Source: Bacteroidales bacterium (lineage in GTDB: Bacteria > Bacteroidota > Bacteroidia > Bacteroidales > VadinHA17). Taken from it: a DNA stretch of 52,985 bases. Location of the stretch: NCBI GenBank assembly GCA_025454755.1, contig JALONV010000022.1:1-52985 (forward strand). The letters run 5' to 3'. A model generated the notes under the pieces. That model had not been told where the DNA came from and searched no databases. It saw only the letters and a program-made list of their open reading frames with translations. Made by a program: the position numbers and the translations under genes. Shown here piece by piece: positions 52,833 through 52,985 of the stretch (within the stretch, counting starts at the first letter, position 1; every line of letters starts with the position of its first letter).

Positions 52833-52906
52833 TGGAGATTAGGGGAGTCGAACCCCTGACCTTCTGGCTGCCAGCCAGACGCTCTAGCCAACTGAGCTAA
52901 ACCCCC
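52833..52906 (-). tRNA. tRNA-Ala(GGC)
   Basis: The 74-base cloverleaf is complete on the minus strand: acceptor GGGGGTT / AATCTCC, D stem GCTC/GAGC, anticodon stem TCTGG/CCAGA with loop CTGGCAG (anticodon GGC), T arm AGGGG-TTCGACT-CCCCT and discriminator A. The G3-U70 pair, the main alanine identity mark, is present. CCA is not fully encoded. Confidence 0.92.
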
Positions 52907-52946
52907 GTAAAAGAACTATTAAAAAGTGTCACACACGCTCTAGTCC

Positions 52947-52978
52947 CGAAAATCGTTCACGATTTTCGAGGATCCTCG
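52947..52978. repeat. Perfect hairpin followed by a palindrome, upstream of tRNA-Ala
   Basis: CGAAAATCG (52947-52955) and CGATTTTCG (52960-52968) form a 9-base stem with loop TTCA. CGAGGATCCTCG (52967-52978) is a second, overlapping perfect palindrome. It may be part of a larger repeat cut off by the window edge. Confidence 0.55.
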
Positions 52979-52985
52979 TCATGCA

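Overview
The window looks like a chromosomal segment of an anaerobic, environmental member of the Bacteroidota (Bacteroidales/Marinilabiliales-like), probably from a metagenome-type genome. The signs are an AT-rich sequence, few strong Shine-Dalgarno sites, a Bacteroidota-type ECF sigma/FecR pair with STN and carboxypeptidase-regulatory-like proteins, DUF2723 and DUF6427 membrane proteins, a solo GldM C-terminal domain protein, and the gene order rplM-rpsI-rpsB-tsf-pyrH-frr. There are no rRNA genes, CRISPR arrays, insertion sequences or phage genes.

Layout. 1-760: a partial gene end and a small membrane protein. 825-6335 (minus): a five-gene lipid cluster resembling oleABCD/lipstatin-type beta-lactone genes (alpha/beta hydrolase, catalytic OleA-like ketosynthase, degenerate ketosynthase partner, OleC-like ligase, OleD-like reductase). 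6367-11567: small lipoproteins, secreted and membrane proteins, a secreted hydrolase, and several decayed or truncated genes. 11625-22100 (plus): a [NiFe]-hydrogenase locus with maturation protease, response regulator, MvhD-MvhG-MvhA, two HdrA-like flavoproteins around a QmoC-like ferredoxin/cytochrome b protein, then a membrane histidine kinase. 22103-23070: an isochorismatase-family pseudogene, a damaged tRNA-Leu and repeats. 23009-26122: dxs and an OmpA-family lipoprotein. 26140-30463 (minus): an ECF sigma/anti-sigma pair flanked by two related CarboxypepD_reg-like surface proteins. 30598-31563: a radical SAM/SPASM enzyme. 31570-35748 (minus): translation genes plus pyrH. 35922-43091 (plus): guanine deaminase, alkyladenine DNA glycosylase, DUF2723 protein, polysaccharide deacetylase, purD and a DUF6427-like membrane protein. 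43084-48762 (minus): two exported proteins, an ABCG-type transporter with a TerB-like N-terminus and a flippase-like membrane protein. 49000-52767: an epimerase/B12-radical SAM pair, a SiaC-like protein and a solo GldM C-terminal domain protein. The window ends with tRNA-Ala(GGC).

The most striking unit is 13047-20693. It joins a group 3c-type hydrogenase (MvhADG) to two HdrA-type flavoproteins and a membrane HdrC/HdrE (QmoC-like) fusion, and has no HdrB gene. The two HdrA proteins carry complementary sets of iron-sulfur modules. I infer a membrane-attached hydrogenase that exchanges electrons between H2, menaquinone and perhaps a low-potential carrier; the sequence does not show the direction of electron flow or whether it bifurcates. 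The second notable system is the ole-like cluster, whose two ketosynthases look like a catalytic/non-catalytic heterodimer. Repeat elements, in-frame stops and a tRNA with an internal deletion show local decay around 8.5-11.6 kb and 22-23 kb.
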